From Bombyx mori (lineage: Eukaryota > Arthropoda > Insecta > Lepidoptera > Bombycidae): a stretch of DNA of 64,000 nucleotides. Where the stretch lies: assembly GCF_030269925.1 (NCBI RefSeq), contig NC_085119.1, positions 14,791,001 through 14,855,000 on the forward strand. Direction: 5' to 3'. The notes under the pieces were generated by a model that did no database searches, was not told where the DNA came from, and saw nothing but the letters and a program-made list of their open reading frames with translations. The position numbers and the translations under genes were made by a program. Positions 53,967 to 63,186 of the stretch are shown here, piece by piece; position 1 is the stretch's first letter; each line of letters opens with the position of its first letter.

Positions 53967-54712
53967 TCGAAGTCGTTGTGACCTAATGATAAGATGCTCG
54001 TTTTACTCGTATTTAGTGATGCAACACTATAATATGCTCAAAATCCCATAGACAGGAAAAAATTTTTATACTAAGTTTAGTACTAGTTAGTTAGTTAGTT
54101 AGTTAGTTAGCTAGTTAGCTGAACCGGAAAACTTCGTAGTGCCACAATCGATGAATAAAAGACATAAACTTTTGTGTAAAATAAACTTAAAACAAACAAA
54201 AGGGATCCGTCCGACGGGGAACACATGAAAGAAAAAACAAAATTGTTGTTTTTATTTAATTCAGAGCATTTTCATATTTATCTACTTTATAAACCTTCTC
54301 TGGACTTCCACAAATAATTCAAGACCAAAATTAGCCAAATCGGTCCAGCCGTTCTCGAGTTTTAGCGAGATTAACGAACAGCAATTCATTTATATATATA
54401 TAGATTTCGTGTTCAGTACTTATTCGCGAACGTCTTCTACGATGAAACATAACATTGTGCTATCATCCACTTAGAATTAAGTAGATGATATCTTCTAAGT
54501 AGATTATAATTAATTGTAAGTAGATGATAACGCAATCTTTTATTTTATCGGCAGAATTGCCGCGAAGTAATTATGGGCTTGGGTTCAAAAAATGCCAGAG
54601 CTATTGTAAAATACGATCAATTTCGACTTGGATCGCATATGCTAAAGTCGGTAACCATTTAACATTAGTTAGGCCGTGATCCCTTACCCCGACTACGTAA
54701 TAAAAAATAAAT
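53967..54712 (+). repeat. Old Bm1 SINE split by another repeat
   Basis: A degraded Bm1 head (gtcgttgtgacctaatgat; 53967-54060) and degraded Bm1 body (54406-54712: tcagtacttattcgcg, ataacattgtg, gccgcgaagtaat, ggtaaccatttaacat). They are separated by 54061-54405. That insert has a (ttag)n run at its left end and a caaatcggtccagccgttc, gagattaacgaac, tatatatagat end like lepidopteran non-autonomous elements. Confidence 0.6.
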
Positions 54713-54741
54713 CTATTTGCTTTGGTCGATAATTTGTTTTC

Positions 54742-54855
54742 GGTCTTTATAGGTCGGCATATGATCCACCCTAATGGTAAGTCAAGTCAAGAACGTCGCT
54801 CAAGAATGTCAGCAATGCTAAAAGTACAACCAAAACCGTGCCTACAAAATTTTTG
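54742..54855 (-). repeat. LINE 3' tail fragment, divergent
   Basis: Minus-strand words gtcggcatatgatccaccc, taatggtaagt, gtcagcaatgc and aaccgtgcctac follow the tail of the 49495-50152 family with many changes. Confidence 0.5.
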
Positions 54856-55160
54856 AACTTTCAATTCAATATTAAATACATTTACCGTACTGTAAATCAT
54901 GGGAGACTACAAGCGAGCGAACGCCTCCATGTATTGAATTATATATAGAATAAATAATGGTTGCAATTTTCCATCTGAAAATTCATTGGTCTGTACTCGT
55001 TGGTTAATGTACGAAAATTTATTTCACTTACGGAACATTTTCAGTTCACACATATTGTATTCTTGGCCCGTGCTAAATTATAAAACATTTTTAATATACA
55101 TATTTATTTGTTAAGTCTACGGCGGATGGAAGTTACGATAGTTTCAAATTTCTCAGACAA

Positions 55161-55567
55161 TTTTTGAAGTGAAACTTCTTTATCGGCGTTGGAAAAAAAT
55201 TTACCGTCACATTTTTCGGTTACGCGTCACATTTTTCCGTTACGCGCCATCTTTTTGAAGTGAAACTTCTTTATCGGCGTTGGAAAAAAATTTACCGTCA
55301 CATTTTTCGGTTACGCGTCACATTTTTCCGTTACGCGCCATCTTTTTTGTATTCATGTCTATGATAATAAAATCCTTTTGTTTAAACTTTATCTAATTTA
55401 ACTTTTTTGTATTCATGTCTATGATAATAAAATCCTTTTGTTTAAACTTTATCTAATTTAACTTTATTTAACCAATTTCTAGAAAGTTGCATGTAGATCA
55501 TTTTTCGAAAAATAAGGCCATAAAGAAGTTTCACTTCTTACGTGTGTACACTAGTACACGCACACAT
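55161..55567. mobile_element. MITE-like element with two adjacent internal duplications
   Basis: Ends tttttgaagtgaaacttctt (55161) and aagaagtttcacttcttacg (about 55524) are inverted repeats, followed outward on the right by a gtgtgtac...acgcacac palindrome. Inside, a 91-bp block is present twice (55161-55251 and 55252-55342) and a 60-bp block twice (55342-55401 and 55402-55461). A diverged relative lies at 63187-63556. Confidence 0.75.
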
Positions 55568-55569
55568 TT

Positions 55570-55984
55570 TTTTTTTTAAACTATTGCATAGCTTGTACCG
55601 TTTGCTTTGAGCACGGCGACGGAATCAAGAAATTCCGTAACGAAAATAAAACCTAACATCCCCCACTCCGTCTACCATGTGGCTCGCGCTCAGTACATTC
55701 ACACGTTGCGCTTGTGTAGAGTTTGTGAATAAGTGCGCGGCGTGACGTCGCACTGCATGCGCATCATGAAAAGTCTGCCCATCTCTCTCTCGCACGGTCT
55801 AGTTTATGAGTGCGAAAGCGAAAGTTAATGTTTTGTTTTTGTTAATGCTTATAAATATAGCGTGGTCTTATTTTATTATTGTTTTAATATTGAATTATTA
55901 TTGTCTAATTATAATTGCATAAGTTGATAAAAAATGATATGCAATAGCTTTACCGCGGCAGTCCCCGAGTGCCACACGTGTTTT
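55570..55984 (-). repeat. Dispersed ~420-bp repeat with palindromic ends (copy 2)
   Basis: Reverse-complement counterpart of 4675-5092: shared blocks include gacggaatcaagaaattcc, ccactccgtctaccatgtgg, gcgtgacgtcgcactgcatg and cgcggcagtccccgagtgcc. Next to a minus-strand Bm1, as copy 1 is next to a plus-strand Bm1, with the same joint. Confidence 0.75.
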
Positions 55985-55987
55985 TTT

Positions 55988-56228
55988 ATTTTATTGCTTA
56001 GATGGATGGGCGAGCTCACGGCTTAGCTGGTGTTAAGTGGTTATCGGAGCCCATAAACATCTACAACATAATTGCCGCTGCCCACCTTGAGATATAAGTT
56101 CTAAGGTCTCAGTATAGCTACAACGGCTGCCCCACCCTTCAAACCGAAACGCGTTACTGCTTCACGGCAGAAATAGGCAGGGTGGTGGTACCTACCCGCG
56201 CGGACTCACAAGAGGTCCTACCACCACT
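55988..56228 (-). repeat. Bm1 SINE, 3' two-thirds
   Basis: attgcttagatggatggg, ttgagatataagttctaagg, ttactgcttcacggcag, gaggtcctaccacca. Head missing. Confidence 0.92.
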
Positions 56229-56366
56229 AAAACACAAATGCAAAATAAATAGCAAAGCCTCACACAATAGAAATCTGTACATTCGAATAGCAGAAACGAA
56301 GTTTTTGTGTCGTCTGCGAATAGGCAGTGGTCGGAATGAGCATTCGAGTTTGACCGGCCTAAGGTA

Positions 56367-56632
56367 TAATCTATACTAATATATAAATCTACAGTGGTTT
56401 TTACGGATGTTCCGTTATAACTACTGAACCATGCATCCGATTGACTTGAAACTTGGTATCCATGTAGAAAATACATGTACTTAATGGATAGGCTAACATT
56501 TATATTAGTGTTGGACTCCCTACACCAGTTGCGGGGGCGTTAATGATGAGAATCTTTGTGGGTGTGAGAAATAATAATGTTAATTTTAAATGCCCAGCGA
56601 AGCGGACGGGTACAGCTACTTCATATATAGAA
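56367..56632 (+). mobile_element. Non-autonomous Helitron
   Basis: Starts tctatactaatatataaatc and ends cccagcgaagcggacgggta followed by cagcta. The 5'-TC start and gcgaagc...gggta-type 3' end are those of lepidopteran Helitrons; the last bases deviate slightly from CTAG. Confidence 0.7.
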
Positions 56633-57050
56633 ATATAGGTGTTTCAATATTGACTATGTCCCTGAAATTAACTCGTAGAAAAGTTTGTTATTGTCAGACA
56701 TGCTACAGCAAACATAGACCATTGTAACTAGACGGCTAGTTTTGTAGAATGTATTTTTGGCCTCAAACCTAGAGTTCTCATTTCGAATTTCTAACTGCGA
56801 TATCATATTACGTAATGCTTTTCAAATTTAACTGACGTGTAAGTGGAATGTCGGAAAGGGTTTGAGTCAACGTAGCATTGCGGATCCCATAAACTCAAAA
56901 TAGAAGATGGCGTAATAATGTTATCTGAGTTGAGAGTGATGTAGGAGAAATAAAACAAGGGAAGCTTTTTTTATAAAATCGACTGACATTATGTTTTTTG
57001 TTTGTCTCACAGAACCGGGCTGTGATAACATAATGTGTACTTGCTTTGAA
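56633..57050. other. Intronic stretch, nothing recognised
   Basis: No gene or named repeat. Confidence 0.4.
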
Positions 57051-57257
57051 AAACCTGGTGTTAAGTGGTTACTGGAGCCCATAGACATCTAGGACGTAAA
57101 TGCGCCACACACCTTGAGATATAAGTTCTACGGTCTCAGTATAGTTACAACGGCTGCCCCAACCTTCAAACCGAAACGCATTATTGCTTCAGGACAGGAA
57201 TAGGCGGGGTTGTAGTACCTACCCGCGCGGACTCACAAGAGGCCCTACCACCAGTCC
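57051..57257 (-). repeat. Bm1 SINE, internal part without tail
   Basis: ctggtgttaagtggttactg through gcgcggactcacaagagg and ccctaccaccag. It lacks both tail and head. Confidence 0.88.
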
Positions 57258-57284
57258 AAAGAAAGCTCGAGAAAGGCTGTCTGT

Positions 57285-57368
57285 GGATAGCGTTATTTAC
57301 ATTCTGATCTCTATGGGCTCCTATTATAACTAGTTAACAGCAGATGGACCGTGAGATTAGCCGTTCTG
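57285..57368 (+). repeat. Bm1 SINE 3' fragment, divergent
   Basis: gttatttacattctgatctc, tatgggctcctattataact, agcagatggaccgtgaga. Opposite orientation to the neighbouring copy. Confidence 0.5.
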
Positions 57369-57674
57369 TTAATCCAAAATCTTACAGTTCTTCTTACAAG
57401 ACTAGTGTTAATTAATAAAAAAATATATTTGATACTTTATTTACTTTAGTGACTGAAAACGTTCAGAATTGATCGGAAATATTGAAATCGACGATTAAAA
57501 AGTTTGACACTAAAAGCTAATTACTGAAAATCGTTTATTTTCAATCAGTTCAACCTTTATTCATTTTTAATGACTACATTAATACACACGTACGACATTG
57601 AGTATTTTATACGACGTGCGACAATTGCGTTACTCCAAAATTTAACTCAGAAAAAAGAGAAAAGTTTTATAGGA

Positions 57675-57895
57675 GGGGGAGATTACTGGTGACCCGGAAG
57701 ACATCCCAGTTTCACCAGGAGAGACGGACAAGCACGGGCTCCACCAGGAGGAGTCGTATTTGCTAACAGCTGCCCGAGCCCCTCCAAAGGAGACCTAACA
57801 GCTCAAGGGCAGCTACTTCACGAAAGCATCTACTGCCGGATCGGAATCGCGACCTGCCGCGAAGATCCCGGGAGAAACGGGCTGATGTATGAATG
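57675..57895 (-). repeat. Jockey-type LINE 3'UTR (full-length copy subfamily)
   Basis: Minus-strand match to the 3'UTR at 46745-46960: ttactggtgacccggaag, gctaacagctgcccgagc, ctaacagctcaagggcagc, atctactgccggatcggaat. Diverged, no A-run left. Confidence 0.8.
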
Positions 57896-58382
57896 AAATT
57901 TCACGTCGAACCATCATCTACATGTTACATCTTCTACAGGGTTCTTTAAGCGACATTTTAAAAAATATTGTAGCAGTTTGATTGTGGTTCTACCAATGAT
58001 GATGTTTAAGTGTATCCCGCACTTTAAAAAAAAAAACGTCATATGTTAGCTTTAAAACTAAGCTCACTAATTACTGTATCCAGCAAATCGAATAAGAATT
58101 TGAATAAACATGATGGTATTCTATTGTTTTAATAAGCCTATTTTTTCCATGCGTACTGATTTAAGCCTTGAAATCCAGGTACGGAATCGAAGTTTTCCCA
58201 AAACTTAAAGTAGAAAATGTAAGTGAATTATATAAATCTGTTCAAATATCAAAGCTATCATTAATATACACGATGTGGTTCGCATAACACTTTTAATGGT
58301 AAAGTACTAAATATTTTTTTAGGAAAAAAGTATGTTCTTTTATACAGCACAAACTATTTCCTTAAAATTTCATGGTATCGTC
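57896..58382. other. Intronic stretch, nothing recognised
   Basis: AT-rich; no supported feature. Confidence 0.4.
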
Positions 58383-58460
58383 TTTGCGCTAAAGTGGGTA
58401 GACGAGCTCACGGACCATCTGGCGCTAAGTGATAATAGGAGCCCACATACATATGTCATA
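58383..58460 (-). repeat. Bm1 SINE 3' fragment
   Basis: gtgggtagacgagctcacgg, ccatctggcgctaagtg, ggagcccacatacat. Short and divergent. Confidence 0.55.
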
Positions 58461-58564
58461 TTACATTACCTATTTTTGCCAAGAAGATTTTATGTTTGTG
58501 GTGTATGAAAGTTGAGAGAGCCGCAGCCTCTAATATACTTGAGGCAAGTGATAAAGTTGACAGG

Positions 58565-58802
58565 ACTGGTTGCAGTGTTGACCGCGGTAACCTCCCTACT
58601 CTCGCTGGGTTCTGACCCCGGACGGAGATCGGACGTCGGGTGTAAGAGTGCAGGGGAGTCGTTTAGTGCGGTAGGGCCCTAAAATTCCTTGGGCCCGCGA
58701 TCTGCTCTCTACACCTTGCAGATCGTCAAGTCCCACATACCCCGCGCGCTCCCTAGGCGCGGGGACCTCGCAGAAGGTTCGGTCCCCGGCACGAAAAAAA
58801 AA
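58565..58802 (+). mobile_element. 5'-truncated R1-clade LINE 3'UTR with target-site duplication
   Basis: Matches the last ~240 bp of the R1-clade element at 25407-30000 in opposite orientation (tctgaccccggacggagatc, gcccgcgatctgctctc, ccgcgcgctccctaggcgcg), ending in an A-run. It is flanked by aagtgataaagttgacag on the left (about 58546) and aagtgataaagtgacag on the right (from about 58801): a ~17-bp duplication with one indel. It lies 39 bp from the donor of exon A. Confidence 0.9.
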
Positions 58803-58841
58803 GTGATAAAGTGACAGAAATGTCAAAAAGTTTGCCCTCAC

Positions 58842-59038
58842 CTATGACGTCCAAGATGATTTTGTGGTTTTTCGTTGGGGATATCTTGAAGTCGACCCTG
58901 CAGCGATACAGAGCTCGATCTGTTGCGATAATGTCTCGTATACGTAGCGATGACGGTGCTGTGGACAGCCACCTAGCCCTGCCGGCTAATACGTCGTCCG
59001 CCCAGTGCGCAGTTGGCCCTTTCACTCGTCCGTCGTAG
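58842..59038 (-). CDS. Side-like Ig protein, exon A (end of Ig domain 1)
   Basis: 197-bp exon with acceptor ttcccag and donor gtgagg. It begins with one base that completes a split codon and ends in phase 1, matching exon B. The product runs YDGRVKGPTAHWADDVLAGRARW, then LSTAPSSLRIRDIIATDRALYRCRVDFKISPTKN and ILDVI. The Y-R-C-R-V-D-F-x-x-S-P-T motif is the F-G region of the first, V-type Ig domain of Sidestep-family proteins, and H-W-x-D/A follows the family pattern for the preceding loop. The usual D-x-G before the Tyr is DRAL here. The exon with the first Cys of Ig1 was not found up to 64000. Confidence 0.92.
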
Positions 59039-59099
59039 CTGGGAACAAGATTACATTAGTAAAAACAACTTTAATAGTTCAATTTAAGATGGCCGTCTT

Positions 59100-59344
59100 A
59101 GTTTTTTTTATTGCTTATTTGGGTGGTCAAGCTCACAGCCCACCTGGTGTTAAGTGGTTACTGGAGCTCATAGACATCTACAACGTAAATGCGTCACCCA
59201 TCTTGAGATATAAGCTCTAAGGTCTCAGTATAGTTTCAACGGCTGCCCTACCCTTCAAACCGAAACGCATTACTGCTTCACCGCAGAAATAGACTGGGTG
59301 GTGGTACCTACCCGCGCGGACTCACAAGAGGTCTTACCACCAGT
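59100..59344 (-). repeat. Bm1 SINE, 3' two-thirds
   Basis: ttattgcttatttgggtgg, cacagcccacctggtgtt, gcattactgcttcaccgcag, gaggtcttaccaccag. It sits about 60 bp upstream of the acceptor of exon A in the gene's direction. Confidence 0.92.
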
Positions 59345-59455
59345 TTAAGGGTAGGCAGCGGCTTGGCTCTGCCCCTGGCATGGACGACGGTAATCACTCA
59401 CCATGAGGTGGGCCGTATGCTCGTCTGTATACACAGGCAATAAAATAAATAAAAA
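59345..59455 (+). repeat. LINE 3' tail fragment (family of 49495-50152)
   Basis: gtaggcagcggcttggctct, gcccctggcatgg, ggtgggccgtatgctcgtc, ggcaataaaataaat. It abuts the 5'-truncated end of the Bm1 copy. Confidence 0.8.
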
Positions 59456-59671
59456 AGATGCACAAGCTTTTAGACTTTTATCGTCTTTTGGGATCGTATT
59501 AAAATTAGATGGAGACTTCAATGTTTCTGCGATGCATCCACTATAAATGACCTTCTTCACATCTCGTCAGAATTGAAAATGAGTATTACGTGCCTTTCTT
59601 CAGTTATTTGAAGCGACCATTAGGCGGTAGGTTAGCGCTATCTTTTCAACATTGCCTTTAGTATAAAATAA

Positions 59672-60100
59672 GCGGCCCCGGCTCCGCTCGGGTCTTTAAC
59701 AAAAATTTCAACGATATTTGACGTTGTTTTACTTTTTTAAATAAAAGAACACTTATTGCGGCATAACTATAACAGTTAGACATATGCTGTCGCGACACTT
59801 TTTGTAAATAATAATGTGTTCTACAAAGTCGTAGTGCATTATTTTATACTACCATCAATAGTTTTCGCAGGACACGCGATGTAAAGATATTTTAAGTAAT
59901 TTTTTTACACCTTGGATTACATTATTGGAATTTTAGTAGGGATCCCTAATTTTTTTCAAAAAAGATATAGCCTATGTCACTCGGGAATAGTGTAGTTTCC
60001 AAACAGTGAAAGAATTCTTCAAATCGGTTCAGTAGTTTCGGAGCCTATTCAATACAAATAAAGAAACAAAACTTTCCTCTTTATAATATTGGTATAGATA
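59672..60100 (-). mobile_element. Non-autonomous Helitron
   Basis: On the minus strand it begins tctataccaatattataaag and ends cccgagcggagccggggccg-ct, a lepidopteran Helitron 3' hairpin. The middle includes the tagcctatgt and cagtagtttcggagcctatt blocks also seen at 24010-24100. The last bases (cttat) deviate from CTAG. Confidence 0.7.
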
Positions 60101-60104
60101 TATA

Positions 60105-60517
60105 TGTCGTGGATAACGACTTTTAGTTGTCGTGGATAACGACTTTTAGTAATATTAAGACGGTGGTTTTGATTATTATTTTAAATGATGAAATGTTGTT
60201 TTGATAAATATCACAAAATGAAGGGTAGACTCCGTAACGCCACAGTATAAAATGGCGGTACGTGGACAGAGTCGTGGCATTCCGTGTCAGACAGTAATTC
60301 TGTCCGTCTCAGTCAGTGAGTCTCTGTCAGTCAGTCAGTCGGTCAGTCGGTCTGTCGGTATATGCAACGAAACTGTCGGTTTACCCTGTCATTGTGAAAG
60401 TTGTGTGTGTTGAGTTTCAATAATTATTACTGAAAAGTTTTATTGACTAAACTGAGTTCAATCGAATACAAGCGATGACGGAACCTACCGCTCAGCCATC
60501 CCTGACGCGTGCTGACA
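60105..60517 (+). mobile_element. LTR of the same family as the solo LTR at 23337
   Basis: 413 bp, TG...CA (tgtcgtgg to gctgaca), opposite orientation to 23337-23734 and near-identical over its length, including a doubled 23-bp start block and a TATAAA box near 60247. The flanks (tata / tcag) do not form a duplication, so it may be the 5' LTR of a broken element rather than a solo LTR. Confidence 0.8.
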
Positions 60518-60838
60518 TCAGAAGTGAGATCAGGACTCTACTCTCACTGGCGTGACGTGTTTGAACATGTTCGAAGTACAGCAAAAAAAAAACATGATGC
60601 AGATCAGAATACTAGTAGTGGTACGCCACAAGAGCGTGAATGCAGCATACGTAAGTCGTGTAATAACGTCTCTGTTACCTCGATGGAAGATCTGAGCCAC
60701 GAAGAAATCGTCACATCTTACGTTCTGGCTCATGTTGCCCAGTTTGACTGTCGACTTCATCACATGGCATTTACTAGCGGAAATACAACACGTAACAAGC
60801 TATTGCAAGAAATTAAGGCAAGTGCAAATCTCAAGTGA
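60509..60838 (+). CDS. Unidentified 109-codon frame next to the LTR
   Basis: Open frame starting MLTSEVRSGLYSHWRDVFEH and ending IKASANLK, overlapping the end of the LTR. It contains acidic and Cys/His residues but no domain I recognise. Its position just inside an LTR would suit the start of a retrotransposon gag, but nothing in the residues proves that and the frame is short. Treat as a hypothetical and possibly spurious frame. Confidence 0.3.
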   Translation: MLTSEVRSGLYSHWRDVFEHVRSTAKKKHDADQNTSSGTPQERECSIRKSCNNVSVTSMEDLSHEEIVTSYVLAHVAQFDCRLHHMAFTSGNTTRNKLLQEIKASANLK

Positions 60839-61091
60839 AACTTCGATCGCAATAATGGATCTGTCATGACGAGTGGGTAGTTCCGACAAGAATTATTTTA
60901 AGCGGCTGACTTCTGCTAGAGTTACATGGCACTAGTGCAGTAAACCAGGACATGAGACTGTGAATTGTCGCTGAAATTTTAGAATCTACTAGATTCAATA
61001 CCAATAACACTACACGTTCGATGACTTCGGGCTCCAGCAAGCAAGCAAACAAGAAAGCAAGCAAGTTTCCGTGGGGAAGAAAAATTTACAC

Positions 61092-61880
61092 ATCTGAAGT
61101 CGTCGTGACCTGTAAGATAAGACGTCCGGTGCGTTCGTGTCTGGCGATGCGGCGGTGTTCGGGTTCCGCTGGCGGATGCAGGTTTTTCCGGTGAAGTGAG
61201 TGCTTGTGCGTGCTTGTGCGTGCTTGACAAGTGTTCGCGGTTGGCTTCCTCAGTGTGGGAGTAACATCGTGTAGGAGAGGTGGAACCCGTAAAATTGTAG
61301 TTTGCGTGGTGGCTGGTAAGATTTGTTGCGGTAAGAAGTTTGCATGGTGGTAAAATGTCTTGTGAGTCTGCACAGGTAGCCGGAGGTGAGACTTCCGCGG
61401 TCGCGGCCCACCCAGTCTGCGAGAACCGGGCAGATCGCCTCGACGGTACGGAGGCCGGCCGACGGGTCCGCCAAACGACGAGACCACGCCTCCAGCACGG
61501 ACTGCCGAGATTGGAGCCCCCGCGCTCCGGCTGCACTTTCGCTAGGGCGCGCCGCCTCGTAGGAGACTGTGAGGTATCCTTGAATAACTCTGACTGCGAT
61601 CGCGCGCTGCCGGCGTCTCAGCGCGGTGACGTTCTCGTGGGTAAGGACGTGGCACCAGACGGGTGCTCCGTATAGTGCCATCGACCGCACGAGTACCATC
61701 ACCCTGCCTATTTCTGCCGTGAAGCAGTGGTGTATTTCGGTTTGAAGGGTGGGACAGCGGTTATAACTATACTGAGACCTTAGAACTTCTATCTCAAGGT
61801 GTGTGGTGCGTTTACGCTGTGGATGTCTATGGGTTCTAGTAACCACTTAACACAAGATGGGGTGTGAGCTCGTCCATACA
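61092..61880 (+). repeat. Bm1 SINE, A-to-G-rich variant, split by an R1-clade fragment
   Basis: Bm1 head and middle at 61092-61380 and Bm1 3' part at 61690-61880. The first part keeps all Bm1 landmarks (gataagacgtccggtgc, aacatcgtgta, cccgtaaaatt) but many Bm1 A's are G. A short gcttgtgcgt-type triplication lies at 61203-61230. The two halves are separated by the R1-clade fragment 61381-61689 at the Bm1 gggtaggtacc site. Confidence 0.85.
61381..61689 (-). mobile_element. R1-clade LINE ORF2 internal fragment inside Bm1
   Basis: Minus strand reads VRSMALYGAPVWCHVLTHE, then RQRAIAVRVIQGYLTVSYEA, then LQSRQSVLEAWSRRLADPS and VEAICPVLADWVGRDRGSLT. It is collinear with the end of the ORF2 at 26025-29264 but lacks about 35-40 residues between SYEA and LQSR. 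It has neither a LINE 3' end nor poly(A), so it is not a standard target-primed insertion. Confidence 0.85.
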
Positions 61881-62095
61881 TTAAAACGAAGAGCGTAATC
61901 AAACGAAATTAGATACGAAGTTTAAAGGGCCGTTTAAAGTAGTTGAAATATTGGATGGTGACCGTTACACATTGAAAGCTTTAAATTCAAAACGTACTTA
62001 CAAATACCCACATGATAGGCTAAGAAAAATGCCAGCATGACACATACCAGTCGAGGTTGATGTAAATGATGATGATGAAGAGCAAGCTTAGATTG
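61880..62095 (+). pseudogene. Gypsy-like integrase C-terminal fragment
   Basis: Plus-strand reading, with one interruption, gives YEVKGPFKVVEILDGDRYTL, then KALNSKRTYKYPHDRLRKMP and a stop. The K-G-P-F/Y-x-V-x-x-x-L-x-x-D-R-Y pattern and final D-R-L-R-K/P-M/W are those of gypsy-type integrase C-termini. A short acidic tail follows. Only the end of the protein remains. Confidence 0.65.
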
Positions 62096-62835
62096 TGGTG
62101 AAAACTCGAGTAAGGATAGTCTATCGGCCGTATTGTGTTCGACCGTACCAGTAGCTATTACGTAGTCGTAGCCGGGTAGAAATCGGTGTCTCTTGAGGCA
62201 ACTCAAGTAGTCCGTGGGTGCGCGGTGCGCGTTTGGCTCTGGCGGAGGTCGGGGTCTGTAAAGACCATCGTGTGTAGTCAGCGGGTGATGCACACGGGCG
62301 ATCCACGCTGTGGATGCGCATCATGAGGGCAATTGCGATTGCTGGTCGGCTGGAGAGCCGTGGCGTTAGATATTTTTACTCGGAAGTTTTCTTTGATCTG
62401 AGTTCCTGTAAGCTATGCCTGATTTGTACAGAGTAAATTTGAAGTTTGATGAACGACTGTGGTACGTGCTCTGGCTGCTGAATAGTGAACTTTGTATACC
62501 CTATTGTTTGATTTGGTTAAAATGGTATTAAAACAGTTTAAAGCTTTGATGACTTTAAAGTTTCCGATAAGTCGTAAAGTGTAGTCAGGAGTGATCGAGC
62601 GGAACAAGTGTTCTCGTGGATGTTTTTGATTGTAGGTTAACCATCACACGAGGACATGTACAATCAGGAAGACCATGTCGCAATCAACACGTGATTGCTG
62701 CAGCCAATACGAGATATGGGACGCAAGCACAGTCTGTCGGCGCTCGCTGGGTCAACTATTCACCGGCCGAGCGGAGTGACGTGCCGGTAGCTGCGTAATA
62801 TCGGTATTTTTGGTAAATAAGAACAATCTGGTGAG
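62096..62835 (+). other. Region between integrase and protease remnants, possible LTR/gag
   Basis: Relatively GC-rich 740-bp segment. In an LTR retrotransposon, sequence after the integrase end should be polypurine tract and LTR, and sequence before protease should be gag. I cannot find TG/CA ends or a second LTR copy, nor a zinc knuckle. A 60-codon frame at 62616-62798 has no recognised motif. Confidence 0.35.
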
Positions 62836-63170
62836 TCGTATTATTTTTATTTGGATTCTGGTGCCGAATGCTCTCTTGTCAAGAAATCTATTAGTAGTAG
62901 CTTCATAATTCAGCAATTTTATACGATGGTTCTCATAAAAGGTTTCTGTTGTTTTGACTCAAAACTGTACGGAACAAATCCTATGCGATGGTTTATTGCT
63001 TACCTATTGTATGTCATGTACTACCTGATAGTTGTTTTAATCGGTTCAGTGAGATTGAGCATTCAGCGAAATAGAACTCTTAAATCTAGTGTCCTTATTC
63101 GAAGCCCAGACTTGCGTTATTGATGACCAAGCTCGCGATGAGCTCATGGAATTGTTCTTGACAAGAAGTG
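62836..63170 (+). pseudogene. Retropepsin (gypsy-like protease) fragment
   Basis: Reads YFYLDSGAECSLVKKSISSS and FYTMVLIKGFCCFDSKLYGT. D-S-G-A is the aspartic protease active-site motif of retrotransposons. After about 50 residues the frame degrades through substitutions and stops. RT, RNase H and integrase do not follow. Its partner integrase remnant lies upstream rather than downstream, so at least two element copies or a rearrangement is involved. Confidence 0.65.
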
Positions 63171-63186
63171 CTAGAAGCCGTACATC

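Noticed and set aside
54080..54120. (TTAG)n run as an internal telomeric repeat
   Set aside because: The insect telomere repeat is the pentamer TTAGG; this is a tetranucleotide microsatellite at the end of an inserted repeat.
61934..62324. 119-codon and 67-codon minus-strand frames
   Set aside because: They oppose the integrase remnant and have no recognisable domain.
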